A stretch of 64,000 nucleotides of DNA from Meghimatium bilineatum (lineage: Eukaryota; Mollusca; Gastropoda; Stylommatophora; Philomycidae). Position numbers and translations under genes: made by a program. Shown one piece after another: positions 50,501-58,710 of the stretch. Position 1 is the stretch's first letter; each line of letters begins with the position of its first letter. A model generated the notes under the pieces. The model was not told the DNA's origin. It searched no databases and saw only the letters and a program-made list of their open reading frames with translations. The stretch lies in NCBI GenBank assembly GCA_034231615.1, contig CM067302.1, forward strand, positions 11,460,820 to 11,524,819, given 5' to 3'.

Positions 50501-53500
50501 TTTTATGTTTCTATTGATTGTCAGTTATGACGTCAATTTTTTTAATACATATTTTTCTTTATTCTGCTTGCTGGTTTCAGACACCATCTGAGCAAGTTGA
50601 TGAAAGAATGAGACAGGCACTGAAAGCAGCCGGTAGGAACTCTGAGATTTTAGTTAGTTTCTTTATTCTTTTAAATTAAACAGTTCAAGGCTATATTGGT
50701 AGGTTATCTTCTTCTTCATTTATTCTCCACACCTGAACTTTTCTGATCTTTTAGTGTGAAACTGGGTGTCCATAAACCAGAAATGGGAGTGACAGAAGGT
50801 GTGACCACTTTCGTACACCAGCTCGCCCGTGTGTTGCTGAAGCTCGAATGGGGAGCAAAGAATAGCAACACTGTTTACCTTCCAAGCATGTCGTAAAAGG
50901 TGACTAAGGAGGTTATGGGATGGAGTTGGCTGTCCCATGTCAGTGATCGAAAGGCGCAGATATCGCATCAATGCTGTAAACCATGACACGACACATTCCG
51001 TTCTCCAGACTACATCCTGTTAATCTGCAGGAGTTTGAGAATGAACGCAGAAGAAGAATACACCAGCTAATTTTATAACTATTCACTGGCCAGATCATTT
51101 AAAGGGAGAAAAGAAATTCCAAGGAAGACAATAATTGACTTAAATAAATTAGTAGAGCATTCATACTACCAAAACAAAACATAGTATCACATTCTAAGTG
51201 GAGGCAATTGCCATAAGGCAGACAGTATATTGACATTATCTCAACCAGGCACTGGATATCTGAACATTATGTCAACCATGTACTATCTATATAAATGGAG
51301 ATCTGAATATTATCTCAAACCGTGTACTATTGAGATACCTGGAGATCTGAACATTATCTCATCATCATCTAGTGCCATCTCCGCAGTGAAGGTTGCAATG
51401 AACCTCCAATATCCCCTATCTCTTGCTTTTGATGGTGCACTCTGCTAGACTATAACATAATCTGGTGATGTTTCGCTCTCACTTGTATCTCTGCCTGCCT
51501 CTTGCTCGTTTCCCCTCGACTCTATCCTCAAGTAATGTCTTTAACCTTTAGAGCCCTGGCTTAAAATTACAAAACTTCCCCCAGGGCCTGACTTATTTTT
51601 TGGAAAATTTGCGTTATTGATGGTGGGTGTTTTGAAAACGTCATAACTTTTTTGTTTTAAAAGATATCAAAATAATTTTTGCACATCTAAATAAAGGAGT
51701 GAATAGTGAATATTATCATGTTTTTTTTGTTGTTGTATGTATGATATGACAGTTGTGAGCACGTTTTGAAGTTCAAAAAACGCAAAACGTCATTTTCAAA
51801 ATCGCAAATATATCTTCGTGACGACCCTAATACATGAGCAACGTGTGGCAACATTGATAAAATCCTCATAAATACCTATACTTATTGTATATGTATTGTT
51901 TTATATCAAAACTAATATAATATGAACTAAAAAGACTAATAAAACGTGAAGAAATTGCATATAACGTCCGGTCAACACTAGGTCTATGCCGACACGCAGC
52001 GTAATTATTGTCCATGCACACACGTGTCACCCCTGATACATATTATTTTTGTGCTTTTTAATGAATACACAAACATTCTTATCAAATAACAACATATTAA
52101 ACACAAAAAACCACAATTAGAACATGTAGTCACGATCACTTACCCATGCCACGCGGTACTCAATTTGATAGTAAAATACGGCCGAAAATGGCTAAAGTCG
52201 CTCTAGAAATGCGTTGACAAATTCAACCGGCTTTCTCTCTCTTACAATCGTAATGAGTAAAGGAATTTGACCTTTAAACTGTGACGTATTCCTAGCTTCG
52301 TGTTGCGGGAATTCTACGTCATATAAGCTTTAACTTCGTGAAGTTACGTACTCGGGAATTGAGTGATATCGTATGTTGCGTGATTGCGACCACAGGCACT
52401 ACGGGATGCACACGCAAGGCGCAATGTTGCGACCGTAGGGGCCTAAAGGTTAATATGGTGTCATACTTTTAACCTTAAGTGCAATATTCTCACAAACATG
52501 CGAGTGGTTTTGTTGGCATCTGTTTGTACAATTAAGGTTATAACAACCAATCAGAAACACTGACCTACTTCATTCTTAGAATGAAGAGAGTATAGTAATC
52601 ATCTCTAAAACTCCTGTGTGATTACTCTTTTCACTACTAATTTCAGGGAGTGAAAAAATTAACTATGTGCATATGATTGAGATACTCACTAGTTCTTAGT
52701 TTCTGATGAAATGTAGATATGAAATTATCTTTAGTTTCTGATGAAATGTAGACATGAAATTATCTTTAGTTTCTGATGAAATGTAGACATGAAATTATCT
52801 TTAGTTTCTGATGAAATGTAGACATGAAATTATCTTTAGTTTCTGATGAAATGTAGACATGAAATTATCTTTAGTTTCTGATGAAATGTAGATATGAAAT
52901 TATCTTTAGTTTCTGATGAAATGTAGACATGAAATTATCTTTAGTTTCTGATCAAATGTAGACATGAAATTATCTTTAGTTTCTGATCAAATGTAGACAT
53001 GAAATTATCTTTAGTTTCTGATGAAATGTAGACATGAAATTATCTTTAGTTTCTGATGAAATGTAGACATGAAATTATCTTTAGTTTCTGATGAAATGTA
53101 GACATGAAATTATCTTTGATTATGTTGCTGTGTGTCTTAGCTGCGGCTGGTGAGAAGTTGAAAGGTCGTAAGATTGAGGAACCTACAGATTCTAAACAGT
53201 TTGCAGCTTCTGTGGCTGCCATTGATTCAGACAGTTTTGTAGCCTCGTCCTTCAAGTCATCACGTGCAACTAAAATAAAGGTTGGTTTTCTTTATGTCTG
53301 TGGCTGATATTTATTGTTGTGTTTCAAGTTTCGTGGGTTGTTTGAACTCATATTTGTATTGCGATTCAAGTTCTGCATGTTTTTTTTTACTTAATTTTGT
53401 ATTATCACACACTCTGTAGGTTTTTTTGGACTCATTCTTATGTTGTTTCAAGTTCTGTGGGTTGTTTGGACTCATTCTTATGTTGTTTCAACGTCTGTGG

Positions 53501-56500
53501 GCTGTTTGGACTCATTCTTATGTTGTTTCAAGTTCTGTGGGTTGTTTGGACTCATTCTTATGTTGCAATGCATGTTCCTTGTGTTGTGACTCACACTTGT
53601 GTTGTGACTCAGGTTAATTCTGTTGTAACTCATGTTCCCTCTGTTATTGTGACTTATGTTCCCTGTGTTGTTTTGACATATGTTTACTGTGTTTTGACTC
53701 ATGTTCCCTGTGTTGTTTTGACATATGTTTACTGTGTTTTGACTCATGTTCCCTGTGTTGTTTTGACATATGTTTACTGTGTTTTGACTCATGTTCCCTG
53801 TGTTGTTTTGACATATGTTTACTGTGTTTTGACTCATGTTCCCTGTGTTGTTTTGACATATGTTTACTGTGTTTTGACTCATGTTCCCTGTGTTGTTTTG
53901 ACATATGTTTACTGTGTTTTGACTCATGTTCCCTGTGTTGTTTTGACATATGTTTACTGTGTTGTGACTCATGTTCCCTGTGTTGTTTTGACATATGTTT
54001 ACTGTGTTTTGACTCATGTTCCCTGTGTTGCTGTAACTCAAATTCCTTATGGTGTGATTCATTCTTGTGTTATAACTCAAGTTCCTTGTGTTTGTGACTC
54101 ATGGTATGAATCTAGCTCCTTTTTATGTGATTCATGTCCTTCTGTTGTTATTAATTTTTTGTGTCATGACTCAAGTTCCTAGTGTTCTGACTCATGTCCT
54201 TGTCTTTAGTATCACAATTATATGATCAACATGGCTGAGTCTTTCCCATTGTGTAGCTTCTGGCTCAAGAGTGACTAGACTTATGATACTGAAAGTCTTC
54301 TTCTTCTGCATTAATTCTCAAACTCCTGGAGATTAGCAGGATGTAGTCCAGATTTTTATTATTATAATTGTATAATTATTTGTTATTACATAAATATTTT
54401 GTTGATTCTAGCCAAGTTTTTATAGTAATTTTTCTTCTTACTTGCTTTTTGCTTTATATCCCAGGCGGTTGCATATTTGGGATTCATCAATGGTCCACTA
54501 GACAAACCACCCATGTAACAGAAAACCTTAGTAGATGACATGCTGTTATGTTGAGGCTCTCATGTGAAAGCTTTGTAGCATGTCATCTATACAATTATAG
54601 ACCCCCTCTGAGTAGAAGGCTCCAATGGGCAGTGCACTAAGCTGAAATTAGAAGTCTCCTGGGTATGAAAGAAAGCTCAGAAAAACCACCCCATTGCACA
54701 TAGGAAGTAAGCGCTAATAGCTCGCAATTCCTGGGGTTCTCAAACAAACAAATAAACATACCCCATTATACCTTTCCAAGTCAGGAGTAGAAGAGTTTTC
54801 TGGAGACAGCCTATGTTTCATTTTTGTTGACTCTTTTCTTTCTGTAATCCATCATTTGCATGGTCTACCCCTGGCTTTGTATCCATCATGCCTGTATAGT
54901 AATACTTTTTAAGGGACAGATGGTAATCTGGAAGCATGTTAAAACCACTTTAATCTGTTGTCTTCTGATGTAATCCAGGATTTGCATTGTGTTTGTTGGT
55001 GTTTGCTGATGTTTTCATTTCAATTCTGTCTCTTATTGTTATTTTGAGAATTCAACGAAGACAAATCATTCTGTTGTGACATGCTTTTGTTGTTGGTGTC
55101 CATATTTGACATTGGTAGCATAGTGATGGTATGATCGTTTTATATAGTGCAGTTTTGTTGTTCATGTTCACATATTTGTTTTTTAAAATAAGGGACATCT
55201 GTCCTTATAACCTGGTATTCTATGTTGAATTTCTTTGGTGTTTTTATAAAGCACTGATACACTGAACTTCTAGGCAAAGATAACAAAATGAAATGTGACT
55301 GTAGCAAAAATGTCTACAAGCATACTAAACTACTCATGTTTTGTACATGTGTTCTTTGTTCTATATGAAACATCTGATTTCATTAATGATTTACTGAAGC
55401 GGAGATCGGAACACCTATGGACATGTCTGGTGTGCAAAGAGGATAATCAACAGACCTAATACTAAACTACTCATATTTTGTATACTAGGTATCTATGAAA
55501 TATTTGTTTTAGTTAGCTAGTTAGTCGTCAGGTCATCATCATGACACCCTGGACAGGACTACAGTTCTGGACTAGTAAACAATGTTCCCTCTAGTTTGTT
55601 TTTTTACAGTGTTGGTAGATCATATGTTTGAGCAGTGTCATTTTCTGCATAAGCATAAATATTTATGATCGGACATTATATATGCCAGGGTCTGAGGGGA
55701 AGTAAAGAATGGTAACACTGCTACTTGCTGTGTATGTTCTAGTAGACAACTAAGGAGGTTAAGTGTGGTTTTAGCTATTCCCACCCCATGATCTCCTCTG
55801 TAATGAAGCCTGATAAAGACCCATACCTGAACTACTAGGAGGGAATCAACCCTTTTATCTGTACGACAATCAATACAAGGTAACTGCGTGAAACGTAACA
55901 ACAATCGTACTTACATATTACAAAGGTTTATATGAACGCTTCAATCAGACGTGACAGACTATGTGCGGGAAATGATGTGCACACAAGAAAACAGAGAAAT
56001 TACAATAGACAAATCATATTCAATGTTTCAACCAAAAGGTCTTTATATTCAAACTGTAGCATATATTCAGTATATCTCAAGATTTCAAGAAACTCATTGC
56101 AAAGTTCAGCTTGTGATGCTGCAGTCTCTGTCCGGCTCAGTCTCGATGCGGTACAGAGCACGTCTGTTATGATGACCAAGGTTCCAGGTTCAAATTCCGC
56201 TACAGACAATTGTGCATCCTGACCATTCAGAAAGCAATGACAAACTGTTGAATGTATTTATATTGTCTAGAAAAATAAAATCAATGCAGCCAAAAATTCT
56301 GCGTTGATGGCTACATCCTGAATAGGATATGCTACAGAGTGCAGCAGCCATCTGGAACTTGCAGAACCTCTGGACAATCTTATCATCAAACAAGAATGTT
56401 AGAGAAACCCAATCTGGGTCTCAACGTAAAACTCCACCGCCTGACATAGGATACAAGAGTGGCAAAATCACACTCCTTTGGCGTTCTATCATCATGATTG

Positions 56501-58451
56501 GCGCTTGTATGAGTAAACATTAACTGTACCTAACAAGAGTTTCATTCATTTTCCTTTTGCGCTGAAGTTAGCGCAGAGGTCAGATCTCTCCAATTCTGTC
56601 TGTTCAAAGCTATTCTGTGCAGTTCTTGGATATTGATTGTTTTACTTTCTCTAAGTATTGTTCTTCTGAGTGTTTCTTTTGGTCTACCCCTGGCTCTTTT
56701 GCCTGTAGGTATCCATGCAAGAGATTGGTGATGTATATCCTGTTGATGTCTGCGCTTAGGACATGCCCGATGTAGGACCAACAGCGTTTCCTGATAACAT
56801 CTGTGATGAAATTTTGATGTGTGTCTTCTCTGATTTTATAATTTGATCTGAATTCACTCCAGTGGGTGTTAGTTATCCTATGAAGACATTTGTTCTCGAA
56901 ACTCAGTAATTTCTTTATTGGAATGAACTGACTTCTGTTACACAAATCGGTCTGGACTTTGCGATGATTAATCCAACGATTGACGGAATGACCCAGACTT
57001 GATTAGAGAAACACCCTCCATCAACGGACGTCACTACCGGAAGTCATGTAGAGTACATCAACATAACTGACATTTGTATGAGTAAACATTAACTGTACCC
57101 AACAAGAGTACATCAACATAACTGACATTTGTATGAGTAAACATTAACTGTACCCAGCAAGAGTACATCAACATAACTGACATTTGTATGAGTAAACATT
57201 AACTGTACCCAACAAGAGTACATCAACATAACTGACACTTGTATGAGTAAACATTAACTGTACCCAACAAGAGTACATCAACATAACTGACATTTGTATG
57301 AGTAAACATTAACTGTACCCAACAAGAGTACATCAACATAACTGACATTTGTATGAGTAAACATTAACTGTACCCAACAAGAGTACATCAACATAACTGA
57401 CATTTGTATGAGTAAACATTAACTGTACCCAACAAGAGTACATCAACATAACTGACATTTGTATGAGTAAACATTAACTGTACCCAACAAGAGTACTCAG
57501 TATATTATAATAATTATCTTGATATTCTCATTATTATGTAGGAAGAGCCCGCTGATTCTGGTGTAAATCACGAAGATGCTATATTTGGGTCACTATCCAT
57601 CACTGGATTCACGATTACTCCTGATCCTGACATCAAGCCAATACAACTGGATTCAGATTCTATCATGCACCCAAGTGTTAGTGTTAACTTAATCATAGTT
57701 GTCCAAGTGTTAGTGTTAACTTTAATAATAATCGTGCAAGTGTTAGTGTTAACTTTAATCATAGTTGTCCAAGTGCCAAGTGTTACTCTTATATTGTTAT
57801 TTTTCTACTGTGTCCCAGTGTAACTTTTATATTGTTATTGTCCTGTGTCCAAGTGCCAAGTGTTACTCTTATATTGTTATTTTTCTACTGTGTCCAAGTG
57901 TAACTTTTATATTGTTATTGTCCTGTGTCCAAGTGCCAAGTGTTACTCTTATATTGTTATTTTTCTACTGTGTCCCAGTGTAACTTTTATATTGTTATTG
58001 TTGTCCTGTGTCCAAGTGTAACTCTTATATTGTTATTGTTGTTCTCCTGTGTCTAAGTATGAAAGTGTTGTTTCGTATATGTGCACAAAGTGTTATCATG
58101 CTGAAGCATATTCTATTACTATATGTCCTAAAAGTAACATTATATTATGTGTAGTATAACTGTTGTTTCGTGTCCTAAAAGTAACATTATATAGTTTGGT
58201 TGTTTCATGTCCTAAAAGTAACATTATATTGTGTGTAGTGTGGTTGCTATTACGTGTCCTAAAAGTAACATTATATAGTTTGGTTGTTTCATGTCCTAAT
58301 ATTAACATTATATTGTGTGTAGTGTAGCTGTTGTTAACACTAGTTTTATTATCCTCCACAGCTTTACTGTGATCCACAAGAGAAGATGGACAGATGGATA
58401 GACCGGCTTACACAATTACGAAGACGCAAATTAGAGGGAGAGGCTATTTAG
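38495..58451 (+). CDS. RSRC1: RSRC1 (SRrp53) orthologue, 9 coding exons
   Basis: Join of 38495-38571, 42599-42736, 44335-44568, 47231-47290, 47870-47909, 50581-50632, 53141-53280, 57542-57676, 58362-58451. The total is 966 nt (321 codons plus stop), and all phases agree. Seen in order: MGRYRSDSSGEEYSRKSKKK, like the vertebrate MGRRSSDTEEESRSKRKKK start; an Arg/Ser-rich domain (about residues 25-150); TPSEQVDERMRQALKAA, matching the LPPAEQAKARLQ helix; IDSDSFVASSFKSSR, matching IESDSFVQQTFRSSK; a C-terminal HPSLYCDPQEKMDRWIDRL block ending in basic residues. The human protein is 334 residues. Known of the family: a nuclear SR-related protein acting in constitutive and alternative splicing, including 3' splice-site choice. 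One intron has a GC donor. Assignment is by remembered similarity. Confidence 0.88.
38670..39463. mobile_element. TIR element (MITE), copy 1, RSRC1 intron 1
   Basis: Ends CTACGGTCATGGTGG... and ...GCGCGGTGACCGTAG, inside TA...TA. GC-rich ends with TGACGTCATTGCACGCG and ACAGTGTTCTATTTTTAGCG. Includes a poly-G run (38883-38892) and a 106-codon ORF of no known product. Homologous to 39989-40365. Confidence 0.75.
39989..40365. mobile_element. TIR element (MITE), copy 2, RSRC1 intron 1
   Basis: Ends CTATGGTCACAGTGAAATTT and GCGCAGTGACCATAG. Shares TTTGACCTAGTTTTGAGGTA on the left, and TGATGTCACTGCACGCG and AACAGTGTGCTATTTATAGC on the right, with copy 1 but is 417 bp shorter. 39464-39988 is AT-rich with nothing recognised. 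Confidence 0.78.
40640..40900 (+). mobile_element. LINE 3' end with (GAAT)n tail
   Basis: TIQELHRIALNS and TSAPKENE before AATGAATGAATGAATAG. The same end as 56545-57030 in opposite orientation. Confidence 0.65.
40901..41455 (-). mobile_element. LINE RT domain remnant
   Basis: The minus strand: EAQAGFRSGRGTTDHIFNKR, NIDLHACFIDYTKAFDCIQH. RT motif with the catalytic first Asp (IDYTKAFD). Confidence 0.8.
41456..41935 (-). mobile_element. LINE RT C-terminus and 3' end
   Basis: The minus strand: LEDRIDAFEMWVNRRIGRTS, LLREIKIRQIKYFGHIKRP, then the single-copy version of the segment amplified at 7183-8027. Confidence 0.75.
41940..42180 (+). mobile_element. LINE 3' end
   Basis: GKRKRGRPRETPSRTTNKEG and IQELHTVASDRSNWQALVF, ending ATATAGATAGAT. 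Confidence 0.65.
42268..42520 (+). mobile_element. Diverged family-A repeat next to RSRC1 exon 2
   Basis: An older copy: CATGTTACAAGAGGTGACTA core and CTGCAGGAGTTTAGAACGAG end. It lies about 80 bases upstream of the exon 2 acceptor. Confidence 0.6.
42599..42736 (+). CDS. RSRC1: RSRC1 exon 2, RS domain; GC donor
   Basis: Acceptor ATTTCCAG. Encodes SNSSSSQYSHISDSRSRKTR through SRSRSADKKYSRSHRRS. The donor reads TCAAG|GCAAGT, the usual strong form of a GC-AG intron. Phase 2 to phase 2 keeps the Arg codon at each border. Confidence 0.85.
43040..43735 (-). mobile_element. LINE 3' remnants, RSRC1 intron 2
   Basis: The minus strand 43148-43354 reads FQWKCLRKAAVVTTLVRGYK and IYRTSADKVVWSPSENEP. 43620-43725 is a plus-strand 3' end (GTGGAGAAACATGATCGCCT, TTGA tail). 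Between them a 29-bp repeat (CCCAGTTCCAACTGATATAA) occurs three times. Confidence 0.5.
43865..44250 (-). mobile_element. LINE 3' end, third homologous copy
   Basis: Matches 41456-41800 base for base over long stretches. At 44050 it reads CTCAAGTAAGGTCTTAACAA, the unoccupied version of the piggyBac-like insertion site at 51540. Confidence 0.75.
44335..44568 (+). CDS. RSRC1: RSRC1 exon 3, main RS domain
   Basis: Acceptor CAATGAAG; 77 codons of dense RS/RD dipeptides (SASRDRYGSKK, RRSRSPPSKHGRSRSPSSRR, WSRSLSRDRRRDSRSNSRDR). Donor AGCAG|GTGAGT. The last 20 exon bases with the donor recur twice more downstream. Another frame that stays open here is a shadow. Confidence 0.88.
44549..44700 (+). 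repeat. 44-bp repeat carrying the RSRC1 exon 3 donor
   Basis: Unit GATAGAACTGTTTCTAGCAG|GTGAGTTAGAACTCGAGTAG + GTGA, three full copies plus a partial. Donors fall at 44569 (real), 44613 and 44657; a second AG|GTGAGA lies in each unit. Confidence 0.92.
45103..45195 (-). mobile_element. tRNA-like SINE head, family Q
   Basis: On the minus strand TGACTCAAGTTGCGAGGTGG and CCTGGTTCAAATCCC resemble A and B boxes. Related copies at 59875-59950 and 60225-60285. Confidence 0.5.
45196..45358 (-). mobile_element. Family-B short repeat with TSD
   Basis: GTGGTGTGGTC lies on both sides. The best preserved family-B copy, including the inverted pair GTAGGACAATGGTCCTAC. Confidence 0.8.
45860..46065 (-). mobile_element. 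LINE 3' scrap
   Basis: The complement matches 63000-63160 (ACAGAGTCCTCTAGCGATTT, GATATTATCTGTCCATGCCT). Confidence 0.6.
46088..46390 (+). mobile_element. V-type tRNA-derived SINE, near full length
   Basis: Head GCGCGGTAGCCTAGTGGATA (A box) and GCCAGGTTCGAAACCACGTC (B box). The body has CAGCTGTAAATGAGTACCTG and GGGAACTGGCCACCCCACCT and ends GCCATGGGACCTACCTTTTT. Confidence 0.8.
46432..46592 (+). mobile_element. Family-B short repeat
   Basis: From ACTCCCGTCAAAGATAGATG to GAGAATGAAGAAGAAGAAGA. TSD unclear. Confidence 0.65.
46745..46960 (+). mobile_element. tRNA-like SINE with decayed body
   Basis: CTCCTCAGCTGTCAGTGGAC and CTTGGTTTAAATCCTGC resemble A and B boxes. The body includes AGATCCCTGGGAATTATC, echoed near 54720. 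Confidence 0.45.
47095..47222. repeat. 21-bp minisatellite upstream of RSRC1 exon 4
   Basis: Six units of AGTTTGATGATAAGTTTTAT + G, ending nine bases before the exon 4 acceptor. Confidence 0.9.
47231..47290 (+). CDS. RSRC1: RSRC1 exon 4
   Basis: Acceptor TCTGTTAG, donor AAGGG|GTAGGT, phase 2 on both sides. Encodes SSADPRKVTSQMSGSPRLK. A 21-bp tandem array ends ten bases before the acceptor. Confidence 0.75.
47320..47610. repeat. 30-bp minisatellite downstream of RSRC1 exon 4
   Basis: About nine units of TGTAAACAAGTACTGTAACA + CGTCAATGTT, starting 30 bases past the donor. Confidence 0.88.
47870..47909 (+). CDS. RSRC1: RSRC1 exon 5, 40 nt
   Basis: Acceptor TGTTACAG, donor GAGATG|GTAAGT. Encodes QSGTELTSNFYEM and restores phase 0 before the TPSEQ segment, matching the position of the GNIKAGLEHL stretch in the vertebrate protein. 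Confidence 0.75.
47950..48600 (-). mobile_element. Mariner/Tc1 transposase remnant
   Basis: The minus strand contains LGQPLYSPDLAPSDFLVLLN and ADGIITNATDERGV in broken frames, with a further segment YPPTSKKRKL. RSRC1 intron 5. Confidence 0.6.
48731..48942. repeat. 212-bp near-perfect palindrome, RSRC1 intron 5
   Basis: Left arm starts AGTAATGCAAAATTAGATAA, right arm ends TTATCTAATTTTGCATTACT. The arms of about 100 bp differ by only a few small gaps, around a loop near TATACGTC. Nothing coding. Confidence 0.88.
49066..49468. repeat. ~105-bp tandem repeat, four copies
   Basis: Each unit has GACAGCTGAGAGAGTTGTCA, CAGTTTCCAGCAGCTTTATG and CTAGTTAGTTAGTCGTCGGA. It continues into an element shared with 63230-63400. 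Confidence 0.85.
49465..49700 (-). mobile_element. LINE C-terminal zinc-finger end, copy 1
   Basis: Matches 63235-63400 (GTCGGATCATCACTACAAACTGG, GCTCCGATCTCTCC, CGCCATTACACTTCTGCTGA). Confidence 0.55.
49860..50400 (+). mobile_element. LINE C-terminal remnants
   Basis: MDRWATYSKGRVLYADMSQP, INRLHRKDQTTIFRLRTTHV (post-RNase H), then LVTTRKIKGRRDREVPRWV of a different LINE. Confidence 0.65.
50581..50632 (+). CDS. RSRC1: RSRC1 exon 6, conserved helix start
   Basis: Acceptor TGGTTTCAG with a good pyrimidine tract; donor GCAGCCG|GTAGGA. Encodes TPSEQVDERMRQALKAA, corresponding to the conserved helix after the RS domain. Confidence 0.85.
50822..51057 (+). mobile_element. Family-A repeat with TSD
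   Basis: TACACCAGCT at 50813-50822 and 51058-51067. Internally shorter (the CCCATATAGGG block is lost). RSRC1 intron 6. Confidence 0.75.
51360..51540 (-). mobile_element. LINE 3' end interrupted by the piggyBac-like element
   Basis: A fourth copy of the 41456/43865 family; it resumes after the insertion at 52454 (TATGGTGTCATACTTTTAAC). Confidence 0.65.
51545..52449. mobile_element. piggyBac-like non-autonomous element, 905 bp
   Basis: TTAA at 51541-51544 and 52450-52453. Terminal inverted repeat CCTTTAGAGCCC / GGGGCCTAAAGG. No long ORF; the right half is CpG-containing (CGTATTCCTAGCTTCGTG, GAAGTTACGTACTCGGG). TTAA target and CCYTT ends are hallmarks of piggyBac. Confidence 0.8.
52697..53118. 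repeat. 36-bp minisatellite upstream of RSRC1 exon 7
   Basis: Twelve units of TTTAGTTTCTGATGAAATGT + AGACATGAAATTATCT, ending about 22 bases before the acceptor. Confidence 0.92.
53141..53280 (+). CDS. RSRC1: RSRC1 exon 7, conserved SDSFV core
   Basis: Acceptor TGTCTTAG, donor ATAAAG|GTTGGT. Encodes AAGEKLKGRKIEEPTDS and VAAIDSDSFVASSFKSSRAT. The I-(D/E)-SDSFV signature is the clearest RSRC1 hallmark. A 36-bp tandem array ends about 20 bases before the acceptor. Confidence 0.9.
53420..53570. repeat. 40-bp minisatellite, RSRC1 intron 7
   Basis: Four units of TTGTTTCAAGTTCTGTGGGT + TGTTTGGACTCATTCTTATG. Confidence 0.88.
53600..54045. repeat. 45-bp minisatellite, RSRC1 intron 7
   Basis: About eight near-identical units of TTTTGACTCATGTTCCCTGT + GTTGTTTTGACATATGTTTA + CTGTG. 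They translate as a 15-residue repeat on plus and open on both minus frames; spurious coding. Confidence 0.92.
54297..54352 (-). mobile_element. Family-A 3' scrap
   Basis: Only the tail region (GAAGAAGAC...CTCCAGGAGTTTGAGAAT on minus). Confidence 0.55.
54465..54600. repeat. Dispersed repeat, copy 2 of 2
   Basis: Reverse complement of 485-632. The sequence after it (54600-54755) looks like a decayed SINE body. Confidence 0.5.
54780..55260 (-). mobile_element. LINE C-terminal remnant without the mariner
   Basis: The complement reads AAAAAGTATTACTATACAGG then CATGATGGATACAAAGCCAG, collinear with 1640-2150 but lacking the 435-bp insertion. Confidence 0.75.
55680..55810 (+). mobile_element. Old family-A copy
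   Basis: GGGGAAGTAAAGAATGGTAA and GACAACTAAGGAGGTTAAG match the core with many changes. Confidence 0.5.
56125..56335 (+). mobile_element. tRNA-derived SINE, family T, opposite strand
   Basis: GATGCGGTACAGAGCACGTC and TTCCAGGTTCAAATTCCGC, then GCAGCCAAAAATTCTGCGTT and CATCCTGAATAGGATATGCT. Confidence 0.72.
56545..57030 (-). mobile_element. LINE C-terminus, 3'-complete
   Basis: The minus strand: LLSFENKCLHRITNTHWSEF, RGRPKETLRRTILRESKTIN, IQELHRIALNRQNWRDLTSA, with the (GAAT)n-type tail at 56545. RSRC1 intron 7. Confidence 0.78.
57045..57496. repeat. 55-bp minisatellite upstream of RSRC1 exon 8
   Basis: Eight units of GTACATCAACATAACTGACA + TTTGTATGAGTAAACATTAA + CTGTACCCAACAAGA, ending about 45 bases before the acceptor. 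Its first-unit sequence also appears at 56505-56540. Confidence 0.92.
57542..57676 (+). CDS. RSRC1: RSRC1 exon 8
   Basis: Acceptor TTATGTAG, donor CCAAGT|GTTAGT, phase 0. Encodes EEPADSGVNHEDAIFGS through DSDSIMHPS; the HPS continues into LYCDP of exon 9 as HPNLF does in vertebrates. The exon end and donor are repeated in tandem. Confidence 0.85.
57668..57775 (+). repeat. ~33-bp repeat carrying the RSRC1 exon 8 donor
   Basis: CCAAGT|GTTAGTGTTAAC followed by TTTAATCATAGTTGT. Donors at 57677 (real), 57709 and 57742. Confidence 0.88.
57765..58050. repeat. Minisatellite, RSRC1 intron 8
   Basis: Units of CCAAGTGTTACTCTTATATT + GTTATTTTTCTACTGTGTCC with an alternating CAGTGTAACTTTTATATTG half; about three double units. 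Confidence 0.82.
58110..58335. repeat. Minisatellite upstream of RSRC1 exon 9
   Basis: TGTCCTAAAAGTAACATTAT + ATTGTGTGTAGTGTGGTTG-type units, four to five copies alternating long and short. Confidence 0.8.
58362..58451 (+). CDS. RSRC1: RSRC1 exon 9 (stop codon)
   Basis: Acceptor CCTCCACAG; encodes LYCDPQEKMDRWIDRLTQLR through LEGEAI then TAG. It corresponds to the EEKWFKRLIALRQERL C-terminus. The last coding bases and the stop are the first unit of a 31-bp tandem array. Confidence 0.88.
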   Translation, partial: LYCDPQEKMDRWIDRLTQLRRRKLEGEAI

Positions 58452-58710
58452 TGAATATAAATTATAACGGAGAGGCTACTTAGTAAATATAAATTAGAGC
58501 GACAGGCTATTTAGTGAATATAAATTAGAGGGACAGGCTATTTAGTGAATATAAATTAGAGCGACAGGCTATTTAGTGAATATAAATTAGAGCGACAGGC
58601 TATTTAGTAAATATAAATTAGAGCGACAGGCTATTTAGTGAATATAAATTAGAGGGACAGGCTATTTAGTGGCTATAAATTAGAGGGAGAAGCTATTTAG
58701 TGGCTATAAA
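58429..58710 (+). repeat. 31-bp repeat containing the RSRC1 stop codon
   Basis: Unit TTAGAGGGAGAGGCTATTTA + GTGAATATAAA, about nine copies. The first is the coding end (LEGEAI stop) of exon 9; the rest are 3' UTR. Confidence 0.9.

Noticed and set aside
53397-54182. 261-codon plus ORF and 200- and 116-codon minus ORFs
   Set aside because: A 45-bp tandem array open in several frames on both strands; period artefact within RSRC1 intron 7.
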